Assembly: GCF_910594005.1 (NCBI RefSeq)
Contig: NC_057815.1
Location: 81,515,552-81,579,551 of the forward strand
From: Cervus elaphus
Taxonomy: Eukaryota > Chordata > Mammalia > Artiodactyla > Cervidae
Length of the DNA: 64,000 nt
Direction: 5' to 3'
Shown: one piece after another, positions 23,087 through 35,240 of the stretch
Position numbering within the stretch: position 1 is the first letter of the stretch
Layout: each line of letters opens with the position of its first letter
Position numbers and translations under genes: made by a program
The notes under the pieces: generated by a model
The model's input: only the letters and a program-made list of their open reading frames with translations
The model's database searches: none
What the model was told of the DNA's origin: nothing

Positions 23087-23296
23087 TGTTGTTTAGTTGC
23101 TAAGTTGTGCCCGACTCTTGCAACCCCATGGACTGTAACCCCACCAAGCTCTTCTGTCCATGGGATTTTCCAGGCAAAAATACTGGAGTGTGTAGCCATT
23201 TTCTTCTCCAGGGAGTTTTCCCAACCCAGAGATTGAACCTGCATCTCCTGCATTGGCAGGCAGATTCTTTACCTCTGAGTCTCCAGGGAAGCCCAA
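23087..23296 (-). mobile_element. Bov-tA SINE
   Basis: Complement of a full-length unit, starting tgttgtttagttgctaagttg and ending ctccagggaagccc. Confidence 0.92.
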
Positions 23297-23489
23297 TTCA
23301 ATTATACATATCTATATACATGTACTTTTTATATTGTTTGCGTTATGGTTTGTAAAATGATGCTGTGTATAGTTCTCTGTGCAATATTCCGTCTCTGTTT
23401 TAATGTACAATAATTTTTCAAGCATCTGTGTGTGTGTTTTTTGGTATATTGAATGATCTTTCAATTATAAGTAGTTAAGGAACACAGGT

Positions 23490-23645
23490 CCTAATGCCAA
23501 CCTTTGCAGTTGTTGGACATATGACCCTAAGCAAGTGATCAGTGTCCCTAGGCTCAGATTTCTCTTCTTAGAAATGACAGTGTTGACGTAGACAGTCTCT
23601 GGAACCTCCACTTCCATCATTCCATGACATTGACCTCATAGCAGC
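23490..23645 (+). mobile_element. MIR-type SINE
   Basis: gttggacatatgaccctaagcaagtgatc...ctcttcttagaaatgacag...cttccatcattccatgac follows the MIR/MIR3 order at high divergence. Confidence 0.6.
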
Positions 23646-24489
23646 GTCATTTTCGTAAAGGTGCCGATACATCCAATTTAAATCCTCTTGCTTATGATAC
23701 TAATCAGAAAAAAAGAACCTTGTTTTACACAGTCTGAAGCCATGAAAAAATAAGCAAAATATTGAGAAGAATTCAGATGTCTATTCAGTTTGCTGAGATG
23801 GTTTGATGTGTATCAATAAACATTTGCAGGGGAATAGTAGTTAGTGCTCAGATGCAATACTTCCATAACTTACTCATCCCTGCCTATTCACAGCAGCAGA
23901 CTGTTCAGTGCCTTATTAAGCCCCCAGCTAGTTCCAGTCACAGACTCTATTTCTTAGAGTGCAATTGATTTTTGAAGTTAACATTCCCAATCTCAAGGCA
24001 TCTAGTAGAGCAAGAGGTTATGAATGTAATAGGGAGATTTTATTTTCCTCAAAGCCTGCTCTGAATTCAGAATTTTATGAAAGGTGAAGAGAGCAGTGAG
24101 GCAATGCCCCATCCAACCCAGTGGGGATGAAGGGAATGAACAGAAGGCAAATGAGAATTCAAGAAGAGCCGTAAACAAATCTGTCCCACTTACATTAAAT
24201 ATGAAGAATCACATTTAACATCTCCAGACTTCTTCACTGATCTTGATATCTCAGCTTATTATTGCCCTCAATTCTAGAGTTGAACATCTACTTATAATTT
24301 ATGAGCTGTATTTGGTAATGAGGATACAAATGTGAAAGAGAAAGTCTGATCCTCTGTCCCCTCTCTCTCCATCTCCAGCATTGGGGCTGAGTCCTCGGTT
24401 TCCTGAAACACAAATCACCTGCACTGAACTTTTTGTCATCAACTCTCATTGCTGGAAATAGAAGTCCAGACATAGAAGGCCCTTCACAG
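23646..24489. other. Unassigned sequence
   Basis: No gene or repeat recognised. Confidence 0.45.
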
Positions 24490-24860
24490 TTTGCCTACGG
24501 CTTACTTTTCTAACCCCATCTTCGTCTTCACCTATTCTTATACTCTCGGTTCTACTAAAATCTCTGCATCCCACTCTTAGTTTGACTTCAGTAGATGGAC
24601 CAAGCTATTAAATTTCATTGCCTTTACATATTATCCCATCTTGCCAGAGTGACTTTACTGACTTTCTTCGCTTTGTTAGATCCCACTAGGTCTTCAAGTA
24701 TCGGCTTAGCTTTCCAGACTTTAGGAGACCCATTCTAATGCCTAGGACTGGTGATCCATTATTGTATCCACATAGGAAATAGCTCTTTTGTCTACTGTAG
24801 AATGCTACCATCTATTTACCACTCTAGATCAAACAGTTCTTTCAGTCAGCCAGACTATTG
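24490..24860 (+). mobile_element. Probable L2 LINE fragment
   Basis: Pyrimidine-rich stretch with the loose order seen in L2 3' regions (gcctttacatatt...ggtcttcaagtatcggc...gacccattctaatgcc). Very diverged. Confidence 0.35.
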
Positions 24861-25519
24861 TCTGGCCAGTATATGCACAAATAAATTTTCATAAAAAATA
24901 AAGTATTAAATAAATTACCCTAAGAGGTAGGTGGTCATATAACTCTCTCCAATTTATAGTTGAAGAAGTGTTAAAGATCTTATACCAAACTCAGATCAGT
25001 AGGTAAAGCACATTTACTTTTCTGAATAAATTGCATGCTTTTCTCCAATGGAGTGTCACTTTATCTCATGTTGAACAAAATCAGTGATGGGGAGAAATAT
25101 CAAAACTACAAAAGCACCAACAGGAGAGAAAGGTGAATTCTGTGATTCTTGATGGTCTGTTGACACACAGCATGTTCTCAGGAGAAATGCAGGAGAAGGG
25201 GTTTGGGAAGTGAGATGACCCTATGAATGAATTTTTGATAAATGAAATAACAAGTCATTTTCTCAAAGAAATGAGTGGCAATACCTATTTTTAATCAACT
25301 TTCATCATTTTGTTGTTACTGCTGCTTCCAAAAACATGAGATTGGCCCTGAACACTTTGCAGATTAGACAATAAGTTTGTCTACTGTAGTCTTTTCCACA
25401 AAGTCCTTTAAAGTTTTTCTTTTTTTATCTTAAAAAAAAAAGTAGGTTTAATCACAACTGACTTTGGATAGGGCCATTTGCCATCTATCTGACTTTCTAC
25501 CTTTCTACCTTTTTCATAT
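24861..25519. other. Unassigned sequence
   Basis: No gene recognised. An A-run is present at about 25432-25441. Confidence 0.45.
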
Positions 25520-26125
25520 TTTTCACTATGTATTTATTTTTAATGTCTGGAGTATATGATTTGAGGGCAAGAGTTTTCTCCCTGACTCAAGTTTATAAAT
25601 TTTCAATTGGCTTGTGAGGCCATTAAGGATACTTCTTCTTGTCTAATCTGGGTTCTGGGAAGACTTCATTCAAGTCTTCAGTGGTCATCTGGATCAAATG
25701 TAATTATGTCCTTCACCTCCAGCTCTTTCTCATATTCCTGAATCCTACTCTTCCAGAGAGACAAAAACTCAGCACAACTTTTCACATCTTCTGTTTCTTC
25801 AGCATCCACCTGGGCACTATATTTATGCTCTGGCATAGGAAACTTCAGGGCAGTAAATTTCTTTTCAAAGTCATCCACCAAGTCAGCCTTAGCCATGTTG
25901 GCCTTGTAGTAAATCCAGTCAGTGGCAGGTGGCTTCTGAGGCAGAGTAGCCAACCTGGGGTGATAGTCTCATTCTAGGATTTTAAGGAGTTCACCAAGGC
26001 CTTCTGGTTTCCAGAAGTCATCTCTCCAAATCAACCCAGTCCATGGCTTTTAGAGCAAGTTTCCAGCCAGCAATCTTGAGATCCTTCACCAACCCCCGGC
26101 ACAGCCCACAGTCCACAGCAGCCAA
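25520..26125 (-). pseudogene. ATP5PD: Processed pseudogene of ATP synthase peripheral stalk subunit d
   Basis: Minus-strand, intron-less copy of the mRNA for subunit d of the mitochondrial F1Fo ATP synthase stator stalk. Going 5' to 3': a short 5' UTR (about 26122-26075); the start codon changed to ATT (26072-26074) followed by a recognisable AG.KLALK...DWV N-terminus; a frameshift to a TGA stop; then a 91-codon open stretch (25953-25678) that keeps WIYYKANMAKADLVDDFEKK and DVKSCAEFLSLWKSRIQEYE; a further 1-bp insertion causing a stop after FDPDDH; remnants of the C-terminus (EDLNEVFP-like); and a 3' UTR with AATAAA at 25538-25533. The poly(A) tail has decayed and no target-site duplication is readable. 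Identity is judged from the protein text; it is clearly non-functional as subunit d. Confidence 0.9.
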
Positions 26126-26162
26126 TTTATTTATTTTTAATTGGAGGATAGTTACCTTACAA

Positions 26163-26478
26163 TGGGCTTCCCTGATAGCTCAGTTGGTAAAGAATCTGCC
26201 TGCAATGCAGGAGGCCCCAATTCAATTCCTGAGTTGGGAAGATCCACTGGAGAAGGGATAGGCTACCCACTCCAGTATTTTTAGGCTTCCCTTGTGGCTC
26301 AGCTGGTAAAGAAGCCACCTGCAATGTGGGAGACCTGGGTTCAATCCCTGGGTTGGGAAGATCCCCTGGAGAAGGGAAAGGCTACTCACTCCAGTATTCT
26401 GGCCTGGAGAATTCCATGTATTGTATCGTCCATGGGGTCACAAAGAGTCGGACATGACTGAGTGACTTTCACTTTCTT
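26163..26478 (+). mobile_element. Composite Bov-tA SINE (partial plus full unit)
   Basis: A short Bov-tA unit (head plus first half, 26163-26281) is followed directly by a full unit (26283-26478), both with a gggcttccct/ggcttccctt head and B-box-like ttcaattcc/ttcaatccc. Same arrangement as 4078-4397 on the opposite strand. Weak flanking similarity (ttacaat/ttacatt) in the host L1. Confidence 0.88.
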
Positions 26479-26667
26479 TACATTATAATATTGTATTGGT
26501 TTCTGCCATACATCAAGGTGAATCAGCTATTGGTATACACATGTCTCCCCTCTTTTGAACCTCCCTCCCATGTCCCTTCCCTTTAGATTGTCACAGAACA
26601 CCAGATTTGAATTCCCTGCATCATATAGCAAATTCCCACTGGTGGTCTCTTTTACATATGGTAATGT

Positions 26668-26729
26668 GTTTGTTTCCAAGCCACCAGGGAAGCGTTTGTT
26701 TCCAAGCCACCAGGGAAGCGTTTGTTTCC
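26668..26729 (+). repeat. 26-bp tandem duplication with a SINE-head scrap
   Basis: The 10-mer gtttgtttcc occurs three times (26668, 26694, 26720), separated twice by the identical 16-mer aagccaccagggaagc, which is the end of a tRNA-Glu-type SINE head read backwards. It lies within the L1 3' UTR. Confidence 0.9.
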
Positions 26730-27044
26730 ATGCTGCTCTCAATTCCTCGCACACTCTCCTTCCCCTACTGTGTCCACAGTTTGTTCTTTATGTCTGCACC
26801 TCCTTTGTTGCGCTGCAAGTAGGTTCATCAGGACCAGCTTTCTAGATTCCATATTTATGTGTTAATACATGATATTTGTTTTTCTTTTTCTGACTTACTT
26901 TACTCTGTATAATAGGCTCTAAGTTAATCCACCTAAGTTTTATTTGAGCTGTTTTCTTCTCCTTTTAAGAGCAATTCTACTTAAATTTTGACAAATTTTA
27001 AGGGCCCTTAACTGCTAAGAGCTTAGGCAATATATCATTGGCAT

Positions 27045-28209
27045 ACACTTACTACCAAATATTTTTCCAGTTCTTCATTATTAAATTGTCAAACATGCAT
27101 AAAAGTTAAAAGAATGAACCACTAAGATTCAACATAAATTTGGCACTTGTTAACATTTTCCATATGTGGCTCATGGTATTTCACTCCTAAATACTCCAGC
27201 ATTGTCTCCTAAAAACAAAAGTATCCTGTTATGTAACTGCATCCTCTTATATAAGCATCCTCTTATATAACATCCTCTTATATATTATCTGACCTATGAA
27301 AACTAACCATAATACCTCAACTTCATCTAATATCCTGTTTATGTTTCAATTTCCTGAGTTGCTTGCAATAAGTATGTTACTATTGCTTTTTTAGGACTTA
27401 GATTTTTTTAAGTTTATTAATTGCTCTTGGTTCTCATCTCTTTTTAGCCTATTTTCATCTATAGCAGTTCCACTTTGTTTTATTTGTTTATTTTTTCATG
27501 ACAATGGTATAATTTATGTTTTAATGTTTTAAAACTCTGGGTCAGTTATTTTATAGAATGTTCACAATATTTGCATTATCTTAGTGTTTTCTTGTAGTGT
27601 CATTTAATTATTCCTCTATTCCCCTGTTTGTTTATAAACTAGGATTTGGGAGCAATGCCTGAATTAGATGCAGGTAAAATGTTTTGGCAGGTGCACTTAA
27701 CAGGTGAGATAGTGTACTTCACATTTCAGCATACAAGAAACTACATAATATAAATCGGTGTCCTTAGCAATGGTGCCAGATTTGGCTACTTGGTTAATAT
27801 TTGACCAATAGATATCTTTGTTATAAAGATTAGTTTCCTCTTTGATTTTAGCAAAGAGTTGGGTGTGGAGTCATACTTTGACATATTAAAATTATCTTCC
27901 AAATTTGAATTCACCCAATACCTTTTACCCAATAATTTTATTGTTCATTGATTGTCTAAGGTCAATCAATTGCATCATTGGATTCTGCCAAAAGATGACT
28001 TTTTAAGTTGCATCATTTCTTTAATGTTTATTATACATCATTAATTTGTGGAAAAAGTTTTCTCTCAACAAACAGCAATGAGTTAGAAACCTTTATTAAA
28101 AAGATGAAAAAATGGTCAACTCTTCTCTTTTAATTATTAATTTCAGAGTAAAATCTTGACATGGTAGTTACCTCTCTATATGGCAATTTTTTTTAGTTTA
28201 GGGTTAATT
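27045..28209 (-). mobile_element. Ancient L1M 3' UTR
   Basis: Order of motifs (ctcctaaatactccagcattgtctcctaa; cttttttaggacttagat; ttcatgacaatggtataat; gggtcagttattttatagaatgttcacaat) follows the complement of a common old mammalian L1 3' UTR. Highly diverged; limits approximate. Confidence 0.55.
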
Positions 28210-28465
28210 TAAGGGTAGATAGTCTTTTTCTATAGATATAATAGATCCACTGCCTCTGAACAGAGGAGAGCCTAGAGGAAATTGGCTGGAAAACATTGGA
28301 TTCTATTCTAATTTAGGTCTACAGCTTCTACATTTTCTTACTTTTAAATCAAGAAAACTGCTTAAACTTTTTCAGCCTCATTATTCATTTACCCATATAT
28401 TTTCATGGACATCTATTAAATGCTAATATGTAAATCAGTTCTTTTTTATGGCCAGAATTCTATTT
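28210..28465. other. Unassigned sequence
   Basis: Nothing recognised before the following BovB. Confidence 0.4.
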
Positions 28466-28985
28466 GGTTCAGTTCACTTCAGTAGCTCAGCCCTGTCCGA
28501 CTCTTTGCGACCCTGTGGGCTGCAACCTGCCAGGCTTCCCTGTCCATCACCAACTCCCGGGGCTTACTCAAACTCATGGCCATCGATTCGGTGATGCCAT
28601 CCAACCATTTTATCCTCTATCATCCCTTTCTCCTCCTGCCTTCAGTCTTTCCCAGCATCACGGTCTTTTCCAATGAGTCAGTTCTTCACATCAGGTGGCC
28701 AAAGTACTGGAGTTTCAGCTTCAGCATCAGTCCTTTCAATGAAAATTCAGGACTGATATCCTTTAGGATTGATGGGTTGGATCTCCTTGAAGTCCAAGGG
28801 ACTCTCAAGAGTCTTCTCCAACACCACACTTCAAAAGCATCAATTCTTCGGTGCTCAGCTTTCTTTATAGTCCAACTCTCACATCCATAGACGACTGCTA
28901 GAAAAACTGTAGCTTTGATTAGATGGACCTTTGTTGGCAAAGTAGTCTCTGCTTTTTAATATGCTATCTACATTGGAGCCCCACA
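28466..28985 (-). mobile_element. BovB LINE 3' fragment with internal deletion
   Basis: Complement of about 510 bp of the BovB 3' end. At about 28971 it jumps from the gctatcta block straight to ttggagcccc, skipping roughly 90 bp of the normal element, and then ends. Confidence 0.92.
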
Positions 28986-30750
28986 GAATTTTTAGGTTTC
29001 AATGCATTCTAGGTTTTATTTCTTGTTGCTGTTTTTGTTTAAAAATATCAATAAAACTTCCATGATGACTTCAGTGGAGACTGAGTAATATTTATATTAA
29101 AAATTAAATTGTGAGTTTTTATTTCATATTCCTTTAGAAATGTCATAAATACTGATGGATAATTTTTTAAGGGAATTCTTTCCTGTTTCAGCTACCATGG
29201 AAAAACAGCCTTTTTCCTTGCAAATTGCATTGTAATCTTTCTGATAGACATTTATCAACTGTTGAAAAATTACCGCATGATTGATATTTCTTAAAAACAG
29301 CAGTCATAGGAAAGAATACATCTGACTTACTGAAGAAATGTTTTTTCCAAGTAATTTAGAGAAGAATTGTCTGCATAGTCAAGTCAGCTATACTTGAAGC
29401 TAAAAAAAAAGAGATCCCCATGTAGAGATTGAGAAGTTTGCCCTTCAAAAAAATCAACATTCAGTTAAATTATGTCATGGAATTTTTGCTGAAATTCCAT
29501 AATACAAGGAGGCCACAGTTTACCTTATGTCGAAGAAATATGAACATCTGTTTAGCTATTAACATTAACTAAACTGGAGTAATCTAGAATGACCTCATTA
29601 ATGCTTTTAATTGTATCTCCACATTTCCCAGGAAAAGAAGATCACTAACCTTGTTTTGAAAAATATATTAAAAATATCACAATTTTGGTATCAGTTATCC
29701 ACATAAAGTACACTTTGTGCTTATTAATTAAATTTTTCCAATTAACTTTTTGGAAAAAAAAATCAAACTACCCTCTTCTTGCCAAAATCTTAATTAATTA
29801 ATTTGTTCTTTTTATAATGTCATGTGTGAAATGGTCAAACTGCCAGGAATTCAGTCAATGTGGATTTATAACGTTCTAATTATGATAATATTAATTAGCA
29901 ATTTTACTTTCTCTGACTTCTTAGCAGTATTCTTGTATGATTTCCTTCTTTATTATTTTTTTCAAAAGTATATACTTCTTCTATCTTAGAAATAAGGATG
30001 AGAAAGATTCAACTGCAGCAGAACTTTGTGAATATAATTTGGTCATTTTTTCCCCCCACTGAATTAGGTGAGAAAGTCTCACTTTTTTATGTCTAGGAGA
30101 CCAACTGAATTATTCCCAAGTGACAAACATGCGCATGATTATGACATTTAGTTTTTAAATGTTTAAGATATCCCGTGCTTTAGTTTCCTACCCTTGTTTC
30201 AACAAATAACTGATGTTTGGAGTATATAGTCTAAACCATGCAATATCATGAGCTCCTAATGACATAAGTTCAAATCATCTCTTCCCTCATGAGAGAAGGA
30301 TCATCATTTTAAAAAATAGTCAAGAACTTCTACCATCTTTATTTTTTCTAAGATAATATTATGCAGAATTTGCCAGGCACAAGATTATAACATGTTTGAA
30401 TCCCATACATTTTGGCCAAATTCTACATGTGAGATTTGAGGGCACACGTTTCTCCTTTTGCTTTGGTTTGTAATGTGCAGTGGTAACCGGATGGACCAGC
30501 TAAGATCTGGTCACAGTCACAGTGCCAGTTGGGTTCAGGTGGAGATACAAAGGGTTAGGTTCAATTCTAGTCAATCTGAAAATACATGAGGCTGGAGTTC
30601 AAATGTTATGTCAGTGTAACTACAAATAGCAATCTTGGGCCAAAGAGTCTATTCGATTTAAGAATTACCAGGTCAACAGAGAAACTATTGCTCTCAGGTC
30701 TGACTACAGCTAGTGGTCATATTAGGTATTGAGACTTCAACTTAGGAATT
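28986..30750. other. AT-rich sequence, no gene
   Basis: 1.8 kb without recognisable repeats or coding frames; the longest repeat-free stretch near the middle of the window. Confidence 0.5.
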
Positions 30751-32343
30751 CAGTTCTGTTCCGTTCAGTAGCTCAGTTCAGTTCAGTTGCTCAGTCGTGT
30801 CCAACTTGTTGTGACTCCATGAACCGCAGCACGCCAGGCCTCCCTGTCCATCACCAACTCCCGGAGTTTACTCAAACTCATGTCCAGCGAGTCGGTGATG
30901 CCATCCAACCATCCTCCTGCCTTCAAACTTTTGCAGCATCAAGATCTTTTCAAATAAGTCAGTTCTTTACATCAGGTGGCCAAAGTATTGGAGCTTCAAC
31001 TTCAGCATCAGTCCTTCCAATGAATACTCAGGATTGATTCATTTAGGATGGACTGGTTGGATCTCCTTGCAGTCCAAGGGACTCTCAAGAGTCTTCTCCA
31101 GTGCCACAGTTCAAAAGCATCAGTTCTTTGGCACTCAGCTTTCTTTATAGTCCAAATCTCACATCCATACATGACTGCTGGAAAAACCATAGCTTTGACT
31201 AGATGGACCTTTGTTGGCAAAGTAATGTCTCTGCTTTTTAATATGCTGTCTAAGTTGGCCATAACTTTTCTTCCAAGGAGCAAGCATCTTTTAATTTCAT
31301 GACTACAGTCACCATTGCAGTGATTTTGGAGCCCCCCAAAATAAAGTCTGTCACTGTTTCCATTGTTTCCCCAACTATTTGACATGAAGTGATGGGACCA
31401 GATGCCATGTTCTTAGTTTTCTGAATGTTGAGTTTTAAGCCAGCTTTTTTACTCTCCTCTCTCACTTTCATCAAGAGGCTTTTTAGTTCATAAGGATGCT
31501 GTCATCTGCCTATCTGAGGTTATTTATATTTCTTCTGGCAATTTTGATTCCATCTTGTGCTTCATCCAGCCCAGCGATTCTCATGATGTACTCTTCATAT
31601 AAATTAAATAAGCATGGTGACAATATACAGCCTTGATGTACTCCTTTCCTGATTTGGAGCCAGTCTGTTGTTCTATGTTTAGTTCTAACTGTCACTTCTT
31701 GACCTGCATACAGGTTTCTCAAGAGACAGGTCAGGTGGTCTGGTATCCCCATCTCTTTCAGAATTTTCCACAGTTTATTGTGATCCACACAGTCAAAGGC
31801 TTTGGCATAGTCAATAAAGCAGAAGTAGATGTTTTTCTGGAACTCTTTGCTTTTTCCATGATCCAACAGATGTTGGCAATTTGATCTCTGGCTCCTCTTC
31901 CTTTTCTAAATCCAGCTTGAACATCTGGAAGTTCATGGTTCACATACTGTTGAAGCTTGGCTTGGAGAATTTTGATCATTACTTTGATAGCATGTGAGAT
32001 GATTGCAATTGTGTGGTAGTTTGAACCTTCTTTCACGTTGCCTTTCTTTGGGATTGGAATGAAAACTGACCTTTTCCAGTCCTGTAACCACTGCTGAGTT
32101 TTCCAAATTTGCTGGGATATTGAGTGCAGCACTTTCACATCAGCTTTTAGGATTTGAAATAGCTCAACTGGAATTCCATCACCTCCATTAGCTTTGTTCA
32201 TAGTGATGCTTCCTAAGGCCCACTTGACTTCACATTCCAGGATGTCTGGTTCTAGGTGAATGATCATACCATCATGGTTATCTGGGTCATGAAGATCTTT
32301 TTTGTATAGTTCTTCTGTGTATTCTTGCCACCTCTTCTTAATA
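30751..32343 (-). mobile_element. BovB LINE, 5'-truncated (1.6 kb)
   Basis: Complement of BovB. Its 3' terminus is doubled (cagttctgttccgttcagtagctcag then ttcagttcagttgctcag). The minus frame 31758-32267 (169 codons) spans the linker and N-terminal RT: EPDILECEVKWALGSITMNKA and FRKGRGARDQIANICW. The next frame 31510-31866 holds CFIDYAKAFDCVDHNKLWK but ends before YADD; a small deletion around 31490 removed part of the palm. It ends at the ccacctcttcttaatat block. Confidence 0.95.
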
Positions 32344-32394
32344 TAAAGTACCAGTAGAGCATAATGATGTGAGGTATTAATTGTGGAGAAACAC

Positions 32395-32615
32395 TACTAG
32401 TTGCATCATTTCTTCATCATGTGAACTTTGTGAAAACCGATTAACTTCTCTGTATGTTAATTTCCTCATCTGTACCATGGTGGTAATACCAGTACTCCCT
32501 TAAAAAAGCACTTCTTATGAGGATTAAATGGGATAATGGTATGCAGGTAGTTACCATATGGGCATGTTCAGTGAACATTAGCTCTTGCTCTTGTTGCTAT
32601 TGTTCTAAAGTCTAA
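32395..32615 (+). mobile_element. MIR SINE
   Basis: Good MIR match: taacttctctgtatgttaatttcctcatctgtaccatgg...cttatgaggattaaatgggataatg...cagtgaacattagctcttgctcttgttgctattg. Confidence 0.85.
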
Positions 32616-33249
32616 CAAAAGTAAAACCTACCTAGCTATAAAGGCTACAGTTTGTTATTTCTGAGTATGACCCTAAGTTGTCCTAAGATCACAAGGTGTC
32701 ATTTTACTATGACAATCACTGCACTGTTTTCTGTAAATAATCTCATAACTCTAGGTGAGCTTCTCTTTTGGGGAAGATACAGACCTGTTTACAACCATTC
32801 TGCTCCTCCCTCTCTGCCCACTGGCTGGATAACCATTTAATGTTTTGTCTTTTTTTGTGTGGGATGCCACAATTCCATTCAGAAAGAGTTTTGTCAGAAT
32901 CTGCCAATTCAGGGCATTATAGCTTTCAGTTGATCAATCAGTGAAGATCCCTACCAATTTTGTAAAGATCTCTTGGTTCCTGTGCCTGGAAAGGAATACA
33001 AAGTTATCATAGAAATTCTTTCCTAGTATACTCCCAGCACCGTGTTAAAGTTATTCCGCTATTTGAGTTAAAAAAAAAAAAAATTTCTTCTGATGTTTGC
33101 CTGAATTTCTTTTGTCTTCTCTTTTTGTATTGCCCAATTAAAATAAACCTTGAATTTTCCCTAGACCATACTCAATATTCAAATAAAATTATGTTTTTCT
33201 CTCTACATTCACTTCTGAACAGTATTTATATATCTTTTCAAAGTGTTTC
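32616..33249. other. Unassigned sequence
   Basis: No gene or repeat recognised; A13 tract near 33069-33081. Confidence 0.45.
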
Positions 33250-33378
33250 AGTGAAAGTGAAGTCGCTCAGTCATGTCTGACTCTTTGAGATCCCATGGAC
33301 TATAGCCTACCAGGCTTCTCTGTCCTTGGGATTTTCCAGGCAAGAGTACTGGAGTTCGTTGCCATTTCCTTCTCCAAG
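33250..33378 (-). mobile_element. Bov-tA SINE, head missing
   Basis: Complement of the 3' two-thirds of Bov-tA, stopping at ccatttccttctccaagtag, so the tRNA-like part is absent. Confidence 0.88.
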
Positions 33379-33869
33379 TAGTCTCCAAATGAAAATGATT
33401 GTGGAGATTGAGTAATTCCAATATTTTCAACAGGAGGGGGAAAAAATGGAGTTACTGACCAAGTGTGCAGACAATTTATCATCTTACCAGAGACAAATGG
33501 GCATCTCAGAAGAAGCTGATTTCTTCAGATCTCTTCTGCATAACAAAACCAAGTTATTCTCCTGGTATTTATATTCAAGAGAGAACTGGAGGAGAATTGC
33601 CAAGAGGTAAATGAGAAGAAGTTGTGAAATTATAGTATTATATATACTTACATGGATATTTTTAAAGGCCAAGATTATTATGTAACATACGAACATTTAA
33701 TATGAAGAGGCAAACTTTAGATGTGTGCTAGTCAGTAAATAGTTTCAGTGAATAGTTTCTTTTTACCAGTAAAGCATTAGGCTATAATATTCTGTTTCAC
33801 ACACACACACACACACACACAATTTAAGTACATGAACTTTTGAATAGGTAATACCTCTAAATGTTACAA
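33379..33869. other. AT-rich sequence with CA microsatellite
   Basis: Contains a pure (CA) run of about twelve units near 33799-33822. The remainder is unassigned. Confidence 0.6.
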
Positions 33870-34095
33870 CTTTTAAAAAAATCTTGGCTGCGCTGGGTCT
33901 TGATTGTGGTGTGCGGGCTGCCCTCTGCTTGTGTCCCATGGGCCCCAGGGCCTGTGGTTGGGGCCTGCAGGCTTTCTAGCTGTAGCATGCAGGCCTAGTT
34001 GCCCGGTGGCATGTGAGAACTGAGTTTGTTGACCAGGGATCGAATCTGTGTCCCTTGAAGTGGAAGGTGGATTTTCAACCACTAGACCACCAGGG
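33870..34095 (-). mobile_element. CHR-type cetartiodactyl SINE
   Basis: Complement of CHR: atcttggctgcgctgggtcttgattg...cctagttgcccggtggcatgtg...gaccagggatcgaatctgtgtccc...caaccactagaccaccaggg. The tRNA-Glu-like head is at the right. GC-rich compared with surroundings. A Bov-tA follows it directly. Confidence 0.85.
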
Positions 34096-34320
34096 GAGTG
34101 TTAGTTGCTCAGTCGTGTCCAACTCTTTGTGACCCCATTGGCTGTAGCCCAGCAGGCTCCTCTGTCCATGGAATTCTCCAAGCAAGAATACTAGAGTGGG
34201 TAGTCATTCCCTTCTTCAAGGGATCTTGTTGACCCAGGGATTGAACCTGGGTCTCCTGCATTGGAGGCAGACTGTTTACCACCAGGGAAGCCCTGACCAC
34301 TAGGGAAGACCCCACAAAAT
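34096..34320 (-). mobile_element. Bov-tA SINE inserted at a CHR end
   Basis: Complement of a full Bov-tA (34096-34296). The following 24 bp (gaccactagggaagaccc) look like the terminal part of the CHR head, so the Bov-tA probably landed within the last bases of the CHR element. Confidence 0.8.
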
Positions 34321-35240
34321 GAAAATAAGTAAAATAAAATAAAAGGTAGAAAAGTGGAAAGAAAAACAACAAAACAAGACTTTCTTTCTCTTTTTTCTTC
34401 TCAGACCCTAGGTCCTCTGCAAAGACAACTATTATGAAATCTTGTGTGTAGTCTTCTAGACTATCTGTGCATGAACATAAGCTCACATATTACATGCGGT
34501 TCCGTTACTGATATCTGATGTGAGTCCACTTAAAATTCCCCTTGTATGTCATAACTATCTACTCATGTCAATGAATATAAATTTCCATTTAAATCAGCAA
34601 ATGCTGTACACGGGGAGACTAAGCATGGAGGAGGAGGAAGCCTCTTGCAGGAATTTCTCCAGATGTCCTCTTCAAACAATAGGATGATCAGAGCAATGTC
34701 AGCTCTTGTGAGAAAACACACACACACGATTTACATAACTGTAAGGTCTCCCTAACCCCAAAGGCTTGGATTAGTTTGGCCTCAAATAAAGCCTAGTTTC
34801 CCTCTTCTAGTATAGATTTATAATTTCTGGAAAATAGTATCTATTACTCTTGCTTCCAGTGAATAGCACATTAAATACATTTTGTATATTTTATTGCTTT
34901 ACCCAAACCTGCTATTTGCATAGCCCATTATTTTTTTTTTCTTTTCTTGTCCTTGCACCACTGTAAAATGAGATTCCAATGAATTTGATTACATCAATAG
35001 CAAAATCTGATCTTTAGAAATTACAAAGCTTTCTGAAGCAGACTTCATGTTTATTTCTTGTTGGCATTACTACCTAAAGCCAAAATGTCTCACATAAACT
35101 GCTGAGATAAATTATTAATAGTGCTAAAAGCAAGACATTTATTTTACAAGCTGTACTGAGGTATAATAGTGGCAAATTGCTGCCATTATTTCATTTATTG
35201 AATAATGCATTTATCTAAGATATTTATAGGTACATAAAAG
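34321..35240. other. AT-rich sequence, no gene
   Basis: Starts with an (AAAAT)-like tract (34331-34352). No exon or repeat family recognised. Confidence 0.5.

Larger units (their letters stand above)
26126..26960 (-). mobile_element. L1 LINE 3' end, interrupted by a SINE
   Basis: Complement of an L1 3' UTR: ttttaattggaggatagttaccttacaat resumes after the SINE as attgtattggtttctgccatacatcaa, then tatacacatgtctcccctc and gtataataggctctaagttaatccacct. It abuts the 5' end of the ATP5PD pseudogene. The frames at 26527-26845 are shadows. Confidence 0.8.

Noticed and set aside
25678..25953. Functional short ATP synthase subunit d gene
   Set aside because: The start codon is lost, frameshifts and stops lie on both sides, and only the middle 91 codons are open.
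26163..26240. tRNA gene from cloverleaf-like head and B-box
   Set aside because: The sequence is the tRNA-Glu-derived head of a Bov-tA SINE, followed by SINE body; the same applies to all other such heads in the window.
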